NCBI GenBank assembly: GCA_002633005.1
Contig: NMRA01000422.1
Location: 126,001 to 190,000 of the forward strand
Direction: 5' to 3'
DNA from: Phoronis australis
Taxonomy: Eukaryota; Phoronida; Phoronidae
Length of the DNA: 64,000 bases
A program made the position numbers and the translations under genes. Of this stretch, positions 58,001 to 64,000 are shown in pieces (the first letter of the stretch is position 1; the number at the start of each line of letters is the position of its first letter). A model generated the notes under the pieces. The model saw nothing but the letters and a program-made list of their open reading frames with translations, was not told where the DNA came from and did no database searches.

Positions 58001-60428
58001 TTCTTTGAAATTCCAAGAAAGATTGTTTACCCATAGTTATACGTTGTTAGTGCTCTTGGATGGACTCTATGACAAGTATTTAATGTCTGACTTTCGTAAT
58101 ATGAATGAAAATTTACGTCAGGAATTTGTTCCTTTCTGAGTTCCAGAGACCCATTTAACTTGAAGTTATTTTGTAATGGGAAATGAAGTGAATAAGGGAC
58201 GAAGTTGCCAACAAATTTGCTGACAGTACTAATCCAGATGGTAATATCCTTTTCATTATGCAGGCGCAAAAGTCCTATTAAGTCTACCAAGTTAAAGTCT
58301 GGACTCTTCAGTGGTAAGAAGCCGCTCTCACATGAAGAATCGTCAGAGGATGGGACTGTTAGAAGCATTAAATTTGGCAACATGCCCTCTTACAGGTGAG
58401 CAGTTTCCTGGGGGTTTACCGGGATTTCCATGACACAGCTGGTTCATTCGCTATGTTTACTAATGACAGTTTCATATCACGGAAACTTCAGTCTGTCAAA
58501 CTGTCGCTGCTACTGTGTCCTTTTTTTTCCCATTAGCCTCTGCTTGGCTAGCAATGTTGGACTTTTATGGCGCTCCAGTCTGGATTAAACACTACAACGG
58601 ATTTGTATGAGGTCCCAAGTTGGAACTTAGTCAGTCTAATAGGTAATCCACCGCAGCCCCTCCTACCTATCGTCTCGTTGATTTTGAGAACCACTGCTAT
58701 TGCGTTTTCCCATTAGCCTCTCCTTGACCAGAAATGTTGAACTTATCACTATATGGCGCTCCAGTCTGTGGATTAAACATTACGTCAGTCTAATGGGGAA
58801 TCCACTACGGCCCCTCCTTCCTATCACGTAATTGAATTTAGTTGTGCTCTCATAGGGATGTGTTTATATATTCATGAAAATAAAATTAATTTTCCATTTC
58901 TGATTTTATCGAAGAGAATTTCTCAAAGAAATGAGTCTTGCCTTATTTTTTGAATGTGCATTGTTTTGTTTTAATGTATTGTATGTTATTGTATTGTATT
59001 GTATTGAATTGTATCTTGTTACTTTCGTATTTTAGATATGACAAAAGAAATGGTCATGCAAAGGGGCGGAGCAGAGCCCGACGAAAAGATAGAGAGTCGG
59101 GCAGTGACGAAGAGTCGACTTCCAATCATGTTGAGCCAGAGATAGACAACAGACCCGAGGTGAAAATTCCTGAAGAATTGTCACGTGTTCCTGAACGAGG
59201 CATCCTGAAGAACAGCAGTCGTTTTCAGGATGATGACTCCGCAGAATGCAGTTGCGATGAACTTCACGGTGATGCTTCAGATGTTGAAAACGAAGTTGAC
59301 ATTGTCAAGGACTTTGTTGGGAAGAGGAAAGTGAGGTCCCGGGAGCATGTGGATTCTCCGACGTATCGTGATTTTAAGGATTTGTCCCAGTATAGTAGCC
59401 TGGAGGATGTGGCGCCTCCTGGTATCAGCAACACAAATCAAGCAAAACCTGTCGACCTGTCAAAATTGAGGTCATCTTCGCCTGGAAAGGAAACACAGCT
59501 CATCAAACTGCGCAGCATTGATGACTTGATTACAAAAATCGATTCGCAGTCTCTGTCACCGGACGTCGTTTCTCCTGCCAACTCGGACGAAATGAAGTAT
59601 AGCGAGACAGAGGTCGACCATGATTATCAAAATGGCGCGGGACCACTTGTGCACCAGCCATCCTCAGAACACTATGCACCGAGTGACAACGTTGACTCGG
59701 CTAATGAGAGCGGATTTGATACGGGTTGTGAACAGAACACGGTAACCAGTGTTAGTGTTGACGACATCCCACTGGAGACTTACACTGCGCCATCGTGTTA
59801 TTACCCGCTGAGTCCTGGTGTGCACAAGGCTTCAACAGGCACTGCGTTCCAACCATACAGTCAGCATTATATTGATGGTACTGACGATGGTGATGGCAGT
59901 CACAAGATGTCGTCATCGAGATTTCGCCATGTTAGTCCTGCAGTGAAATCTCCCAACTGCTTCAATGGACATGTAAATGAAGACGCTAGACTGAGCAAAA
60001 GTCCCGATAGACTTGTTCATATTAAACGGCCACCTTCTCCGACGAAGTACTCTTTCAGCGATGGTTCTGATGGAGAGTCATATAGACCCTCTTCGCAAAG
60101 TGGATTTCCTTCGCAGTCCTTCCGGCCACAGCCTCGGTCTACTTTATTCAACAACAGTTTGGAAAATGGAGGAAAAAATGTAGCCAAATCTTCATATAAT
60201 CCTCGCCATAACAGTTCTGATGGTGAGGATTTTGCCAAGTCAGATGATGGCTCTTGTTCACCTGTTGGTGACACAGACTCCATTGACTTCGCTAAAAATC
60301 GGACTGATCGTGTCCCTTACAGTAAAGTGGGACGTGGTGACACTCCAGTGCGGGAGCCCAGTGGTGACGAAGACCACATACGGAGAAATTCTTATATTCT
60401 GGCAACAGATGGTGCTGTTGAGGTGTGA
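19019..60428 (+). CDS. ADAM11/22/23-type catalytically inactive ADAM, whole gene
   Basis: Twenty-one exons with GT-AG borders and matching phases total 3939 bases, encoding 1312 residues. Order: signal peptide (1-22), prodomain (to 244), furin-type site REKR (241-244), metalloprotease-like domain (245-454), disintegrin (about 461-545), cysteine-rich (to 700), EGF-like (706-729), membrane helix (about 779-803), cytoplasmic tail (805-1312). The zinc motif reads HMIGHNIGLSHD (386-397): three histidines stay but the catalytic Glu is Met. The cysteine-rich pattern (QCRNIWG, GHCGKD, LMFECK) matches ADAM11/22/23, which act in vertebrates as neural adhesion proteins and, for ADAM22/23, as LGI receptors. 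Protease activity is therefore not expected. Which of the three vertebrate genes it matches cannot be decided, so no symbol is given. Confidence 0.93.
21101..21136 (+). CDS. Candidate 36-bp cassette exon in ADAM intron 1
   Basis: Bounded by cgtttgacag and gtaaaa. It is phase 1 at both ends, so inclusion between exons 1 and 2 keeps frame and would add VSMKAPVDLFQL to the N-terminal prodomain. The 36 bases are identical in the second copy at 22361-22396, while the flanking frame has several amino-acid-changing differences. The donor is weak and no homologue is known to me. Confidence 0.3.
21743..22008. repeat. 19-bp minisatellite, exactly 14 units
   Basis: The unit is CGAATTTATGTATATGAAT. Unit 1 begins CG, units 2-7 begin GG and units 8-14 begin CG, so variants are clustered in blocks. 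The corresponding place in the right copy (23062-23080) has a single unit. Confidence 0.97.
22270..22270. other. Assembly gap (1 N) at a repeat restart
   Basis: The sequence after the N restarts at the position equivalent to 21011. Confidence 1.
22271..23336. repeat. Right copy of the ADAM intron 1 segment
   Basis: Near-identical to 21011-22269 apart from repeat-number differences. It contains the second copy of the candidate cassette exon at 22361-22396. Confidence 0.9.
22686..22760. repeat. 15-bp minisatellite, 5 units
   Basis: Five perfect units of TACAGTATTTCAAAG. The left copy has one unit at 21426-21440. Confidence 0.97.
23982..24077. mobile_element. Palindromic mini-element, copy 1
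   Basis: About 96 bases that fold into one hairpin. Both arms contain TTTTG(A/G)GAACCAGTTT, and the loop contains the complement of CTGTTATTCAGAGGAG. It shares arms and loop with copies at 29468, 39892 and, diverged, 55186, all inside ADAM introns. Confidence 0.8.
25522..25671. mobile_element. Foldback element with ~41-bp inverted repeats
   Basis: The left arm GGTAAAAAATGAGGGAAATT is inverted at the right end (ending CTCTCGTTTTTTACC). The centre holds GCCTGAGCTGCAGGCTCGAA, itself nearly palindromic. It has no coding frame and lies in ADAM intron 1. Confidence 0.75.
29468..29562. mobile_element. Palindromic mini-element, copy 2
   Basis: The arms read AGTCACCTACAGGGGTCC..ATTTTGAGAACCAATTTT and its inverted counterpart. 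The outer AGTCAC(C/T) ends and inner ATTTTGAGAACCA block match copy 3. Confidence 0.85.
30893..31187 (+). CDS. ADAM exon 2 (prodomain)
   Basis: Acceptor ccttttaag, donor gtaagg, 295 bases, residues 26-123. It encodes a basic stretch GKHGRKSRKNLPPSKSS, then LPNITLVIQKNRHLL and YSHTSIVLDIEGVKYKIKLS, a typical ADAM prodomain with a beta-rich core. Confidence 0.9.
31738..31804 (+). CDS. ADAM exon 3 (prodomain)
   Basis: 67 bases, acceptor gtttcag, donor gtgaga. It encodes NLLSDTFIQKHYLTDDTQVI and then SK, and ends in phase 0. Confidence 0.9.
32081..32361. repeat. 63-bp minisatellite (4.4 units)
   Basis: Units start at 32081, 32145, 32208, 32271 and 32334. The first is 64 bases and the others 63. 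Because 63 is divisible by three, a repeating frame (YEGGIPLYSPTNIYKWGILF) stays open on both strands. This is an effect of the period, not evidence of a protein. Confidence 0.95.
32362..32362. other. Assembly gap (1 N) at a repeat restart
   Basis: After the N the sequence restarts at the equivalent of 30484. Confidence 1.
32772..33066 (+). CDS. Second copy of ADAM exon 2 (probably allelic duplicate)
   Basis: Same length and splice sites as 30893-31187. It differs at three bases, all silent (TCT/TCC, GGC/GGT, ATT/ATC), so the encoded protein is identical. Splicing exon 3 (phase 0) into this phase 1 exon would break the frame, so both copies cannot be used in one transcript. Confidence 0.85.
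33623..33689 (+). CDS. Second copy of ADAM exon 3 (probably allelic duplicate)
   Basis: Identical to 31738-31804 in all 67 bases, with the same donor gtgaga. Either copy joins exon 4 in frame. Confidence 0.85.
34118..39430. other. ADAM intron 3
   Basis: About 5.3 kb. No exon or transposon coding sequence recognised. A short GT-rich run lies near 38117-38137. Confidence 0.6.
39431..39577 (+). CDS. ADAM exon 4 (prodomain)
   Basis: 147 bases, phase 0 at both ends. It encodes NVEHCYYHGQVRKIPDSMVA and then VSTCHGLTGVI, the classic ADAM prodomain block (HCYYxG ... S.C.GL.G.I) with the cysteine of the inhibitory region. Confidence 0.97.
39892..39991. mobile_element. Palindromic mini-element, copy 3
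   Basis: The best-preserved copy: arms AGTCACCTACAGGGGTCCCA and ATTTTGAGAACCAGTTT are inverted at the right end as AAACTGGTTCTCAAAAT and AGTCCTGTAAGTGACT. The loop is about 24 bases. Confidence 0.88.
40390..40444 (+). CDS. ADAM exon 5 (prodomain)
   Basis: 55 bases. It encodes TAQVHVIYKTAPSKDKTC, with the typical (H)xxY segment before a cysteine, and ends in phase 1. Confidence 0.92.
40962..41178. mobile_element. hAT-like MITE remnant, copy B
   Basis: Starts CAGGGCTTTGAATTTTGCTC, a hAT-like terminus, and shares internal blocks with 15233-15458. The right end is not clear. It lies in ADAM intron 5, just upstream of exon 6. Confidence 0.65.
41260..41342 (+). CDS. ADAM exon 6 (end of prodomain)
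   Basis: 83 bases, residues 214-241. It encodes NQSGLWQSYQQLYTAEFL, then QRRKLMLLR. The final arginine forms REKR with the first residues of the next exon. Confidence 0.92.
41375..41469. repeat. 22-bp minisatellite, about 4 units
   Basis: The unit GCATGCTCTTGTTCATTGAAGG begins 32 bases after the exon 6 donor. Confidence 0.93.
42501..42566 (+). CDS. ADAM exon 7 (furin site and start of protease-like domain)
   Basis: 66 bases, phase 0. It encodes EKRKVTEEVKYIELALVFDY then SM. YIEL.LV.D is the usual first strand of the ADAM metalloprotease fold. Confidence 0.95.
43214..43285 (+). CDS. ADAM exon 8
   Basis: 72 bases, residues 264-287. It encodes YLQKNSSLAKINSYALQVAN then IIDM, which matches helix A of the metalloprotease domain. 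Confidence 0.95.
43458..43581. repeat. 31-bp degenerate minisatellite, 4 units
   Basis: Units of 30-32 bases of the form TAGTG..GCACTCAAACTTGTC lie in ADAM intron 8. Confidence 0.85.
44095..44261 (+). CDS. ADAM exon 9
   Basis: 167 bases, residues 288-342. It encodes YYKQLNTRVALVFVEVWNEG and continues to HDVAHLIT. The L...V.L..VE.W..GD pattern is standard for the ADAM protease fold. Confidence 0.96.
45254..45478 (+). CDS. ADAM exon 10 (degenerate zinc-site exon)
   Basis: 225 bases with acceptor ctttgcag. Residues 343-417 include ARTFDNDQVGMAIPDSIC, then VAHMIGHNIGLSHD and CTCMGGHNCLM (the Met-turn region). The donor is set at gtacgt (45479), since only this position gives the phase 2 end required by exon 11. 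An earlier gtattg would break the frame. Confidence 0.9.
45824..45932 (+). CDS. ADAM exon 11 (end of protease-like domain)
   Basis: 109 bases. It encodes DVDGLAPESFSECSIRNYHL then GTGLGYCLFSDPEA. FS.CS is the conserved end of the ADAM catalytic-type domain. Confidence 0.95.
45933..50131. other. ADAM intron 11
   Basis: About 4.2 kb. It holds a GA-rich microsatellite with one N at 46121, and at 46582 a CAGGGTTCGACATTAACGGT sequence that resembles a hAT-type terminus. No exon found. Confidence 0.6.
46121..46121. other. Single undetermined base in a GA repeat
   Basis: This N lies inside a GAGAGG microsatellite (about 46091-46132). Unlike the other single-N positions, no restart of earlier sequence follows it. 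Confidence 0.95.
50132..50206 (+). CDS. ADAM exon 12 (start of disintegrin domain)
   Basis: 75 bases, phase 0. It encodes SAYYQQHCGNGNVERGEECD then CGPEG. CGNG.VE.GEECDCG is the hallmark start of a disintegrin domain. Confidence 0.96.
52023..52112 (+). CDS. ADAM exon 13 (disintegrin)
   Basis: 90 bases. It encodes VCNDPCCDPATCLLKPWARC then TTGPCCHNCT, with the regular CC..C..C..C..CC..C disintegrin spacing. Confidence 0.96.
52870..53065 (+). CDS. ADAM exon 14 (disintegrin loop and start of cysteine-rich domain)
   Basis: 196 bases, residues 510-574. It encodes QCREAVSQCDVPEFCNG (disintegrin loop), then GGAGYCYQGRCPILNDQC and RNIWGQ. The loop has SQCD where most family members have an acidic residue before the cysteine. 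There is no RGD. Confidence 0.96.
53732..53989. repeat. ~33-bp degenerate minisatellite, about 8 units
   Basis: Units begin GATACCAAAAT.GGTGAAAAT and vary strongly. They lie in ADAM intron 14. The near-33-base period keeps a short frame open by chance. Confidence 0.8.
54337..54445 (+). CDS. ADAM exon 15 (cysteine-rich domain)
   Basis: 109 bases. It encodes DAKTANELCYVTFNPTGNLM then GHCGKDAKGKFVPCEDE, matching the CY..LN..G...G.CGKD pattern of ADAM11/22/23. Confidence 0.95.
55186..55287. mobile_element. Palindromic mini-element, diverged copy 4
   Basis: It shares the loop CTCGTTATTTAGTAGATGAG and a CACTCAC..GTGAGTG outer inverted repeat. The arms are less well matched than in copies 1-3. ADAM intron 15. 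Confidence 0.65.
55385..55504 (+). CDS. ADAM exon 16 (cysteine-rich domain)
   Basis: 120 bases. It encodes HVRCGLLHCSGGSNIPLQGA and ends GGLMFECK. The V.CG.L.C and final C match the family. Confidence 0.95.
56123..56300 (+). CDS. ADAM exon 17 (cysteine-rich domain to EGF start)
   Basis: 178 bases, residues 651-710. It encodes MVMDGTRCGRDHMCLYQACV and later TSCPRGG and CSGNG. V.DGT.CG...MCL...C is the standard ADAM segment before the EGF-like repeat. Confidence 0.96.
56936..57122 (+). CDS. ADAM exon 18 (EGF-like domain and stalk)
   Basis: 187 bases. It encodes VCTTLSKCFCNDLWEGSDC, which completes the EGF-like domain, then a Pro/Ser/Thr-rich stalk with NFTS and NVSA possible N-glycosylation sites. 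Confidence 0.95.
57457..57716 (+). mobile_element. MITE-like element, family member 2
   Basis: Homologous to 13899-14155 over its length and in the same orientation. Ends TATAGTTCAAGCCAAAAGTA and TTTTTGTCTTGTACTGTA. It sits 74 bases before ADAM exon 19. Confidence 0.75.
57790..57886 (+). CDS. ADAM exon 19 (transmembrane helix)
   Basis: 97 bases. It encodes VVGGIGTMWLIIILAAVIGI then VVMVLAFTALCYR, a single hydrophobic helix followed by a basic stop-transfer residue. Confidence 0.95.
58264..58395 (+). CDS. ADAM exon 20 (juxtamembrane tail)
   Basis: 132 bases, phase 2 at both ends, so it could be skipped without a frame change. It encodes RRKSPIKSTKLKSGLFSGKK and then PLSHEESSEDGT, a basic juxtamembrane region with serine clusters. 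Confidence 0.9.
58525..58827. repeat. Two related ~130-150 bp units in the last ADAM intron
   Basis: Units at about 58525-58672 and 58704-58827 share CCCATTAGCCTCT, ATGGCGCTCCAGTCT, TGGATTAAACA, CAGTCTAAT and CCCCTCCT. They are diverged and could be a tandem pair or two insertions. Confidence 0.8.
59036..60428 (+). CDS. ADAM exon 21 (large cytoplasmic tail exon)
   Basis: 1393 bases with acceptor tattttag, residues 849-1312. It is a long acidic and Ser/Pro-rich tail with RYDKRNGHAKGRSRARRKDR near its start and many SP sites (LSPGV, HVSPAVKSP, PPSPT). The end is RRNSYILATDGAVEV then TGA. RRNS fits an RxxS kinase or 14-3-3 type site, and the last four residues AVEV fit a class II PDZ ligand. 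The function of these sites is inferred only. Confidence 0.95.
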
Positions 60429-61786
60429 GGGTCACATGTTTTGAGAACACAACTTGGGAAAATGCTGAGTTGTGATTTTATAAAATCTCGTTAACTGTTA
60501 ATATTTTTATGGACAGCTACTTATGTCTTCCATAAATTTTTGATGATTTTTAAAGTAAGGTTTTTGTAAGATTTTATAACATGTCACGCTATTTTGTGTT
60601 CTTGTGATAGCTATTATTTAGTGTTGCTAAGATAAGCATTTTCAGATTTGCTGGTCTACTTGCAACCATTCTACTGTGAGTTTCGTTGCCGCCAATATAG
60701 GTCTATCGCCGTATCACTTCCTCCACTGAGTATCTCTAATAGAACAATGAATGTATGTTTGAATATGTGGACAAACTTGGTTTCCACGGATTAACTATAC
60801 TATTGTCAGGAAAGGCAGCATGCTGCAGGATTAGATGTTTTATAAAATTGTTAAGTTTTCGTAGTTGTGACATCAATTATTTCCCCTTGACTTTTGATCA
60901 GTGATAAACAAGTAAAGTACTCATTACCATATTCCAAATAATTGTGTCACTAGGTGTCGCAAGTGAAGCAAGGGACCTTGCCATAGAAACGTCTGCATTC
61001 AGGTTCTTTGTCACAGAAACACCGCCATGTTCATAAACTGCTTTCAGCTTGGTTAGGAATTGATGCTGTTAATTTTTGGGAATCGGCAGGTTTTGTTTTG
61101 ACATAGACACTTTTAGTTTATGTTCAAATCTCCAGCCCTTTCAGCCAGCTTCGAATTAAGCACTAAGTCGATTTAATATCTGAATGTAGTTTGTACCAGT
61201 ATTTGTTGAGAGAATTTGAATGTTTTGATTGTATGCTCATTAATTCGTTGGTGAAGTTGAGAAAGTGAACTAACCTCTATGATTAAAAACATGAAACAAT
61301 CGCATTACATGGAAATTACACACACTAAACATCATTGAGAATGTGTACAGTTCCAAGTATGGAAATTTAAGTTCAGAAGTTTGTGTGATCAAATCATGAA
61401 TCACAATTATATTGGCACCAAAATTGTGTTGAAATTATAAATTTTACAATTACCCTCAACATTTGTTTTGGTCTTGAAGGTATTGCATCCCTCCATGCAC
61501 TAATCTTATTATTTGTTGTCAAATTTGGTTCCCGTATTATGCAAATACTGTTTTACAAAAATTCTGATCAATCCCAGTGGAACATTTTGGATCTAATGTT
61601 TAGTTGCCAATTATCAGTTTTTCCAATTTTTGTGAGAGAACTCGTATTTAATGTCTTGGGTCTGCATGCATTTCATGATAATGCTGTCCTGTATTTCAGT
61701 TTGTTAGTTATTGTATATTTTTGTAAGAAGAGTTTATTAGTGAATTTATATGCAGATTATTCTACGCAGTTTCAGTATTGTGTAAG
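60429..61786 (+). other. ADAM 3' UTR or downstream region
   Basis: No coding frame. AT-rich sequence follows the stop. A clear polyadenylation signal was not pinned down. One AATAAA occurs far downstream near 62439. Confidence 0.4.
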
Positions 61787-61931
61787 TTGGTACAGGGCAA
61801 GATGTCCCGTCTTGGTTGGTACAGGGCAAGATGTCCTGTCTTGGTTGGTACAGGGCAAGATGTCCTGTCTTGGTTGGTACAGGGCAAGATGTCCCGTCTT
61901 GGTTGGTACAGGGCAAGATGTCCTGTCTTGG
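61787..61931. repeat. 29-bp minisatellite, exactly 5 units
   Basis: Five units of TTGGTACAGGGCAAGATGTC plus CTGTCTTGG, with a C/T variant. A 157-codon frame across it (61539-62012) is a repeat effect: its peptide cycles through three frames. Confidence 0.97.
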
Positions 61932-62989
61932 TCGTCCTTGCTGCTGTATGTTGAAGCCAAGGGCCTGGAGTCTATTCTGCTAACTCAAACTAAATTCGAA
62001 CTAAAAATTTAAAAAATCATGTCACATGATTCAAGTACAAATTTGTTGAGTTTACTCAAAGCGCGGAATGCAAGTTGTCAATTTTCTAGTCTAGTTTTGA
62101 GTACAGACTAGATTCTGCGCCCTGGGCCCGGGGTTTAATCTGTGAAGCCGAAATCGAACTCTAAGTTATTTTTGACATTTACTGCTCTAAACTTGTGTGA
62201 ACTTAGGTGAGTTATTATGAATTGCAGTTCATGATATAGATGAATGACTTTCTAATCCTGACTTGCAGTTGACCCCAGCATTAAAGAAACAAGTTTGAGT
62301 CTCAAATGGAGTTGTTACTGGAATTTGTAGCTGGAACCTGGCAGTCATCAAGGGTCAACTTGGACTAGACAATCATTAGGATAAACTAAAACATACTCGA
62401 ACAGCGAAAAACAGACACTTATCTTGAGTTTGCAAACAAATAAAATGGGAAAGGTCAAAAACAATTATTTTGAGTTGGGTTTTGAGTAAAAAGATTATAA
62501 CCCCGGGCACTGGTTTTATTTTTTGTCTTTAAGAAGTGAAAGTTTGATTACTATTATAAGAACTGTCATGCACATAATTGGTTAAAACATGACTTTGTAA
62601 ATTGTATTCTTTGTAGAACCGGGATACCCTGTGTTCATTTTATTGTTTTTAAACTTAAAAGTGATCCTCAAAATATAAGAATGTTGCATTTTATTTGCTT
62701 TGTATTTGCATTTGCTCGGGTTTCCCAATAAGAGTTTGAGGTTTCATGCGACATTCAGCCAGCCACCCACAGAGGGCAGTCTGATTGTTGGTTTCACTTG
62801 AATTTTTCTGCTATGGACAAATGTTGGGTGGGTGGATATGATTTCCAACCAACAACTAAAGCATTCAGAGTTGGATCTGCAGGAATTGAAGGAGTGGCGA
62901 AATTCATTAGCAACTGACTTGGATAGTTGTTCATGCCTAACATGACATTTCTTCAGCTAGTAAATTGACCATTTACCATATTCTAAATG
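61932..62989. other. Intergenic sequence
   Basis: No gene recognised. Confidence 0.5.
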
Positions 62990-63260
62990 ATAACAGTTTC
63001 TCATTCTGTTTTTGTGGAATGGCAGATTACATATGAGAAGGTGTCGTAGAGTTCCTGAAATTTGCCCAATAGCTTTCTAGAAGGCTAATATGCAAATTTC
63101 ATGAAAATCCATCAAGGAACTACGGAGAAACAGAACAAAATTCCTTGTCACCTGACGTTTGCTTCATAAGAACACATCTGCCAAATCTCATTACGTAAGA
63201 TCCGGCAATTCGTTACAAATTATTAGAAGATACAGCCGGACAGAGATGATAGAAAGATGA
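62990..63260 (-). repeat. Reverse copy of the TGTATCTCC/CTAGTGG repeat family
   Basis: Read on the minus strand, CATCTCTGTCCGGCTGTATC, GGATCTTACGTAATGAGATT and GGCAGATGTGTTC follow the same order as the array at 9090-10930, at lower identity. It lacks an obvious CTAGTGG block. Confidence 0.6.
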
Positions 63261-64000
63261 ACACATACACGTCTGTGCGTGGCATGGCTCTACAACAGGA
63301 CCTTGCTCAAATCACCTTTCTATTGTTGTACGCATAGATACAGACAAGTTCACTTTTAAGAAAAGTAAACATCAAAAAATTTTTTGCTTTCTCCTCCAAC
63401 AGCTAATACCATCCCAAGAACATCTCTCAGTATTTCTTAACACATTAATAACACTAATTGTATTACAATTTGATGCAGAGTTTATTTAATTTATGTATAA
63501 TCAACATTTGGTCTCCCAGGCAGTCTTTAGTATTCCTAGGCTACGGGTAACACAACCTACTTACTTGACGACCATTTACATAAAACTGCCATCCTGAAAA
63601 ACTCCATCATTGGCTGAAGTCCACACAATAGCATCTGAAATTTCAGTTGCAGTAATTTGGAAATGCAAGTGCAGACCAGAGTTAATTTGTCAACATGGAA
63701 GAACCATGGTATTCTGGTTTGCTCTTCCAGTGAAGACAGCTGAAGCACCACAAGATCTAACAAACAGCTGAAAAACTAGGTTGGCTTGTTGGGCGTAATG
63801 AGATCTGAACAAAGTTCCTAGGCTTAGAGAAGTCACGCAGTTGACGTCATTGCTAGGTGGCGATAGGTGAGTTACCATTACGGAATAATCATAAAAAATG
63901 GCAATTTACTCAACTTAGACCCAAAGCATCAGACTTTGTACAGTTACTTTCACGCAACCAATCAAATGCTTCCTAGAAAGTACTCACATTCTCAGAAGCA
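63261..64000. other. Intergenic sequence with unrecognised minus-strand frames
   Basis: Minus-strand frames at about 63557-63878 contain an in-frame TGA and no family signature that I recognise, so no gene is claimed. Confidence 0.45.

Noticed and set aside
61539-62012. 157-codon open frame
   Set aside because: Most of it runs through a 29-bp minisatellite and cycles through three frames of the same repeat. The remainder has no family signature.
63557-63878. Possible minus-strand exon pair
   Set aside because: The best frame has an internal TGA and the other frames have no recognisable domain. I could not support a gene or a named pseudogene.

Overview
The window is intron-rich animal nuclear DNA. 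It looks AT-rich by eye and carries canonical GT-AG introns, two multi-exon genes on the + strand, and many short dispersed repeats. Gene content, intron sizes and strong allelic polymorphism suggest a highly heterozygous marine invertebrate bilaterian. I cannot tell an amphioxus, echinoderm, mollusc or brachiopod apart from this sequence alone. Layout: 1-3288 holds two tandem copies (about 1.13 kb) of a segment with a broken THAP zinc-finger domain and a 105-N gap between them. 3289-7767 is mostly non-coding, with one copy of a repeat rich in the motif TGTTACATTTTAC that lies in opposite orientation to another copy at 1405-1528. 7768-13829 is a complete 7-exon TMEM19 (DUF92 family) gene. Its third exon is partly repeated after a 4-N gap. 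13830-19018 is intergenic, with several MITE-like elements and the 3' end of a non-LTR retrotransposon, the latter repeated across a single-N gap. 19019-60428 is a complete ADAM gene of the ADAM11/22/23 type: 21 exons and 1312 residues when one copy of each exon is used. The remainder is 3' UTR or intergenic sequence with minisatellites and repeats. The ADAM reads as a type I membrane protein with signal peptide, prodomain, split furin site, metalloprotease-like domain, disintegrin domain, cysteine-rich domain, EGF-like domain, one membrane helix and a roughly 508-residue cytoplasmic tail ending in a possible PDZ ligand. The protease motif keeps its three histidines but has methionine in place of the catalytic glutamate, so it is predicted to be an adhesion or receptor pseudoprotease. 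The two genes are adjacent and co-oriented, but nothing links their functions. The strongest structural signal is technical: at all four very short gaps next to repeats (9619-9622, 17499, 22270, 32362), the sequence after the gap restarts 0.7-1.9 kb earlier. These look like unmerged allelic contig ends laid end to end. They create a false partial TMEM19 exon and a false second copy of ADAM exons 2-3, and they also expose allelic differences, including minisatellites of 14 versus 1 and 1 versus 5 units. I found no clear new multi-gene system. The most interesting biology is the pseudoprotease ADAM with its long tail, plus several small inverted-repeat element families.
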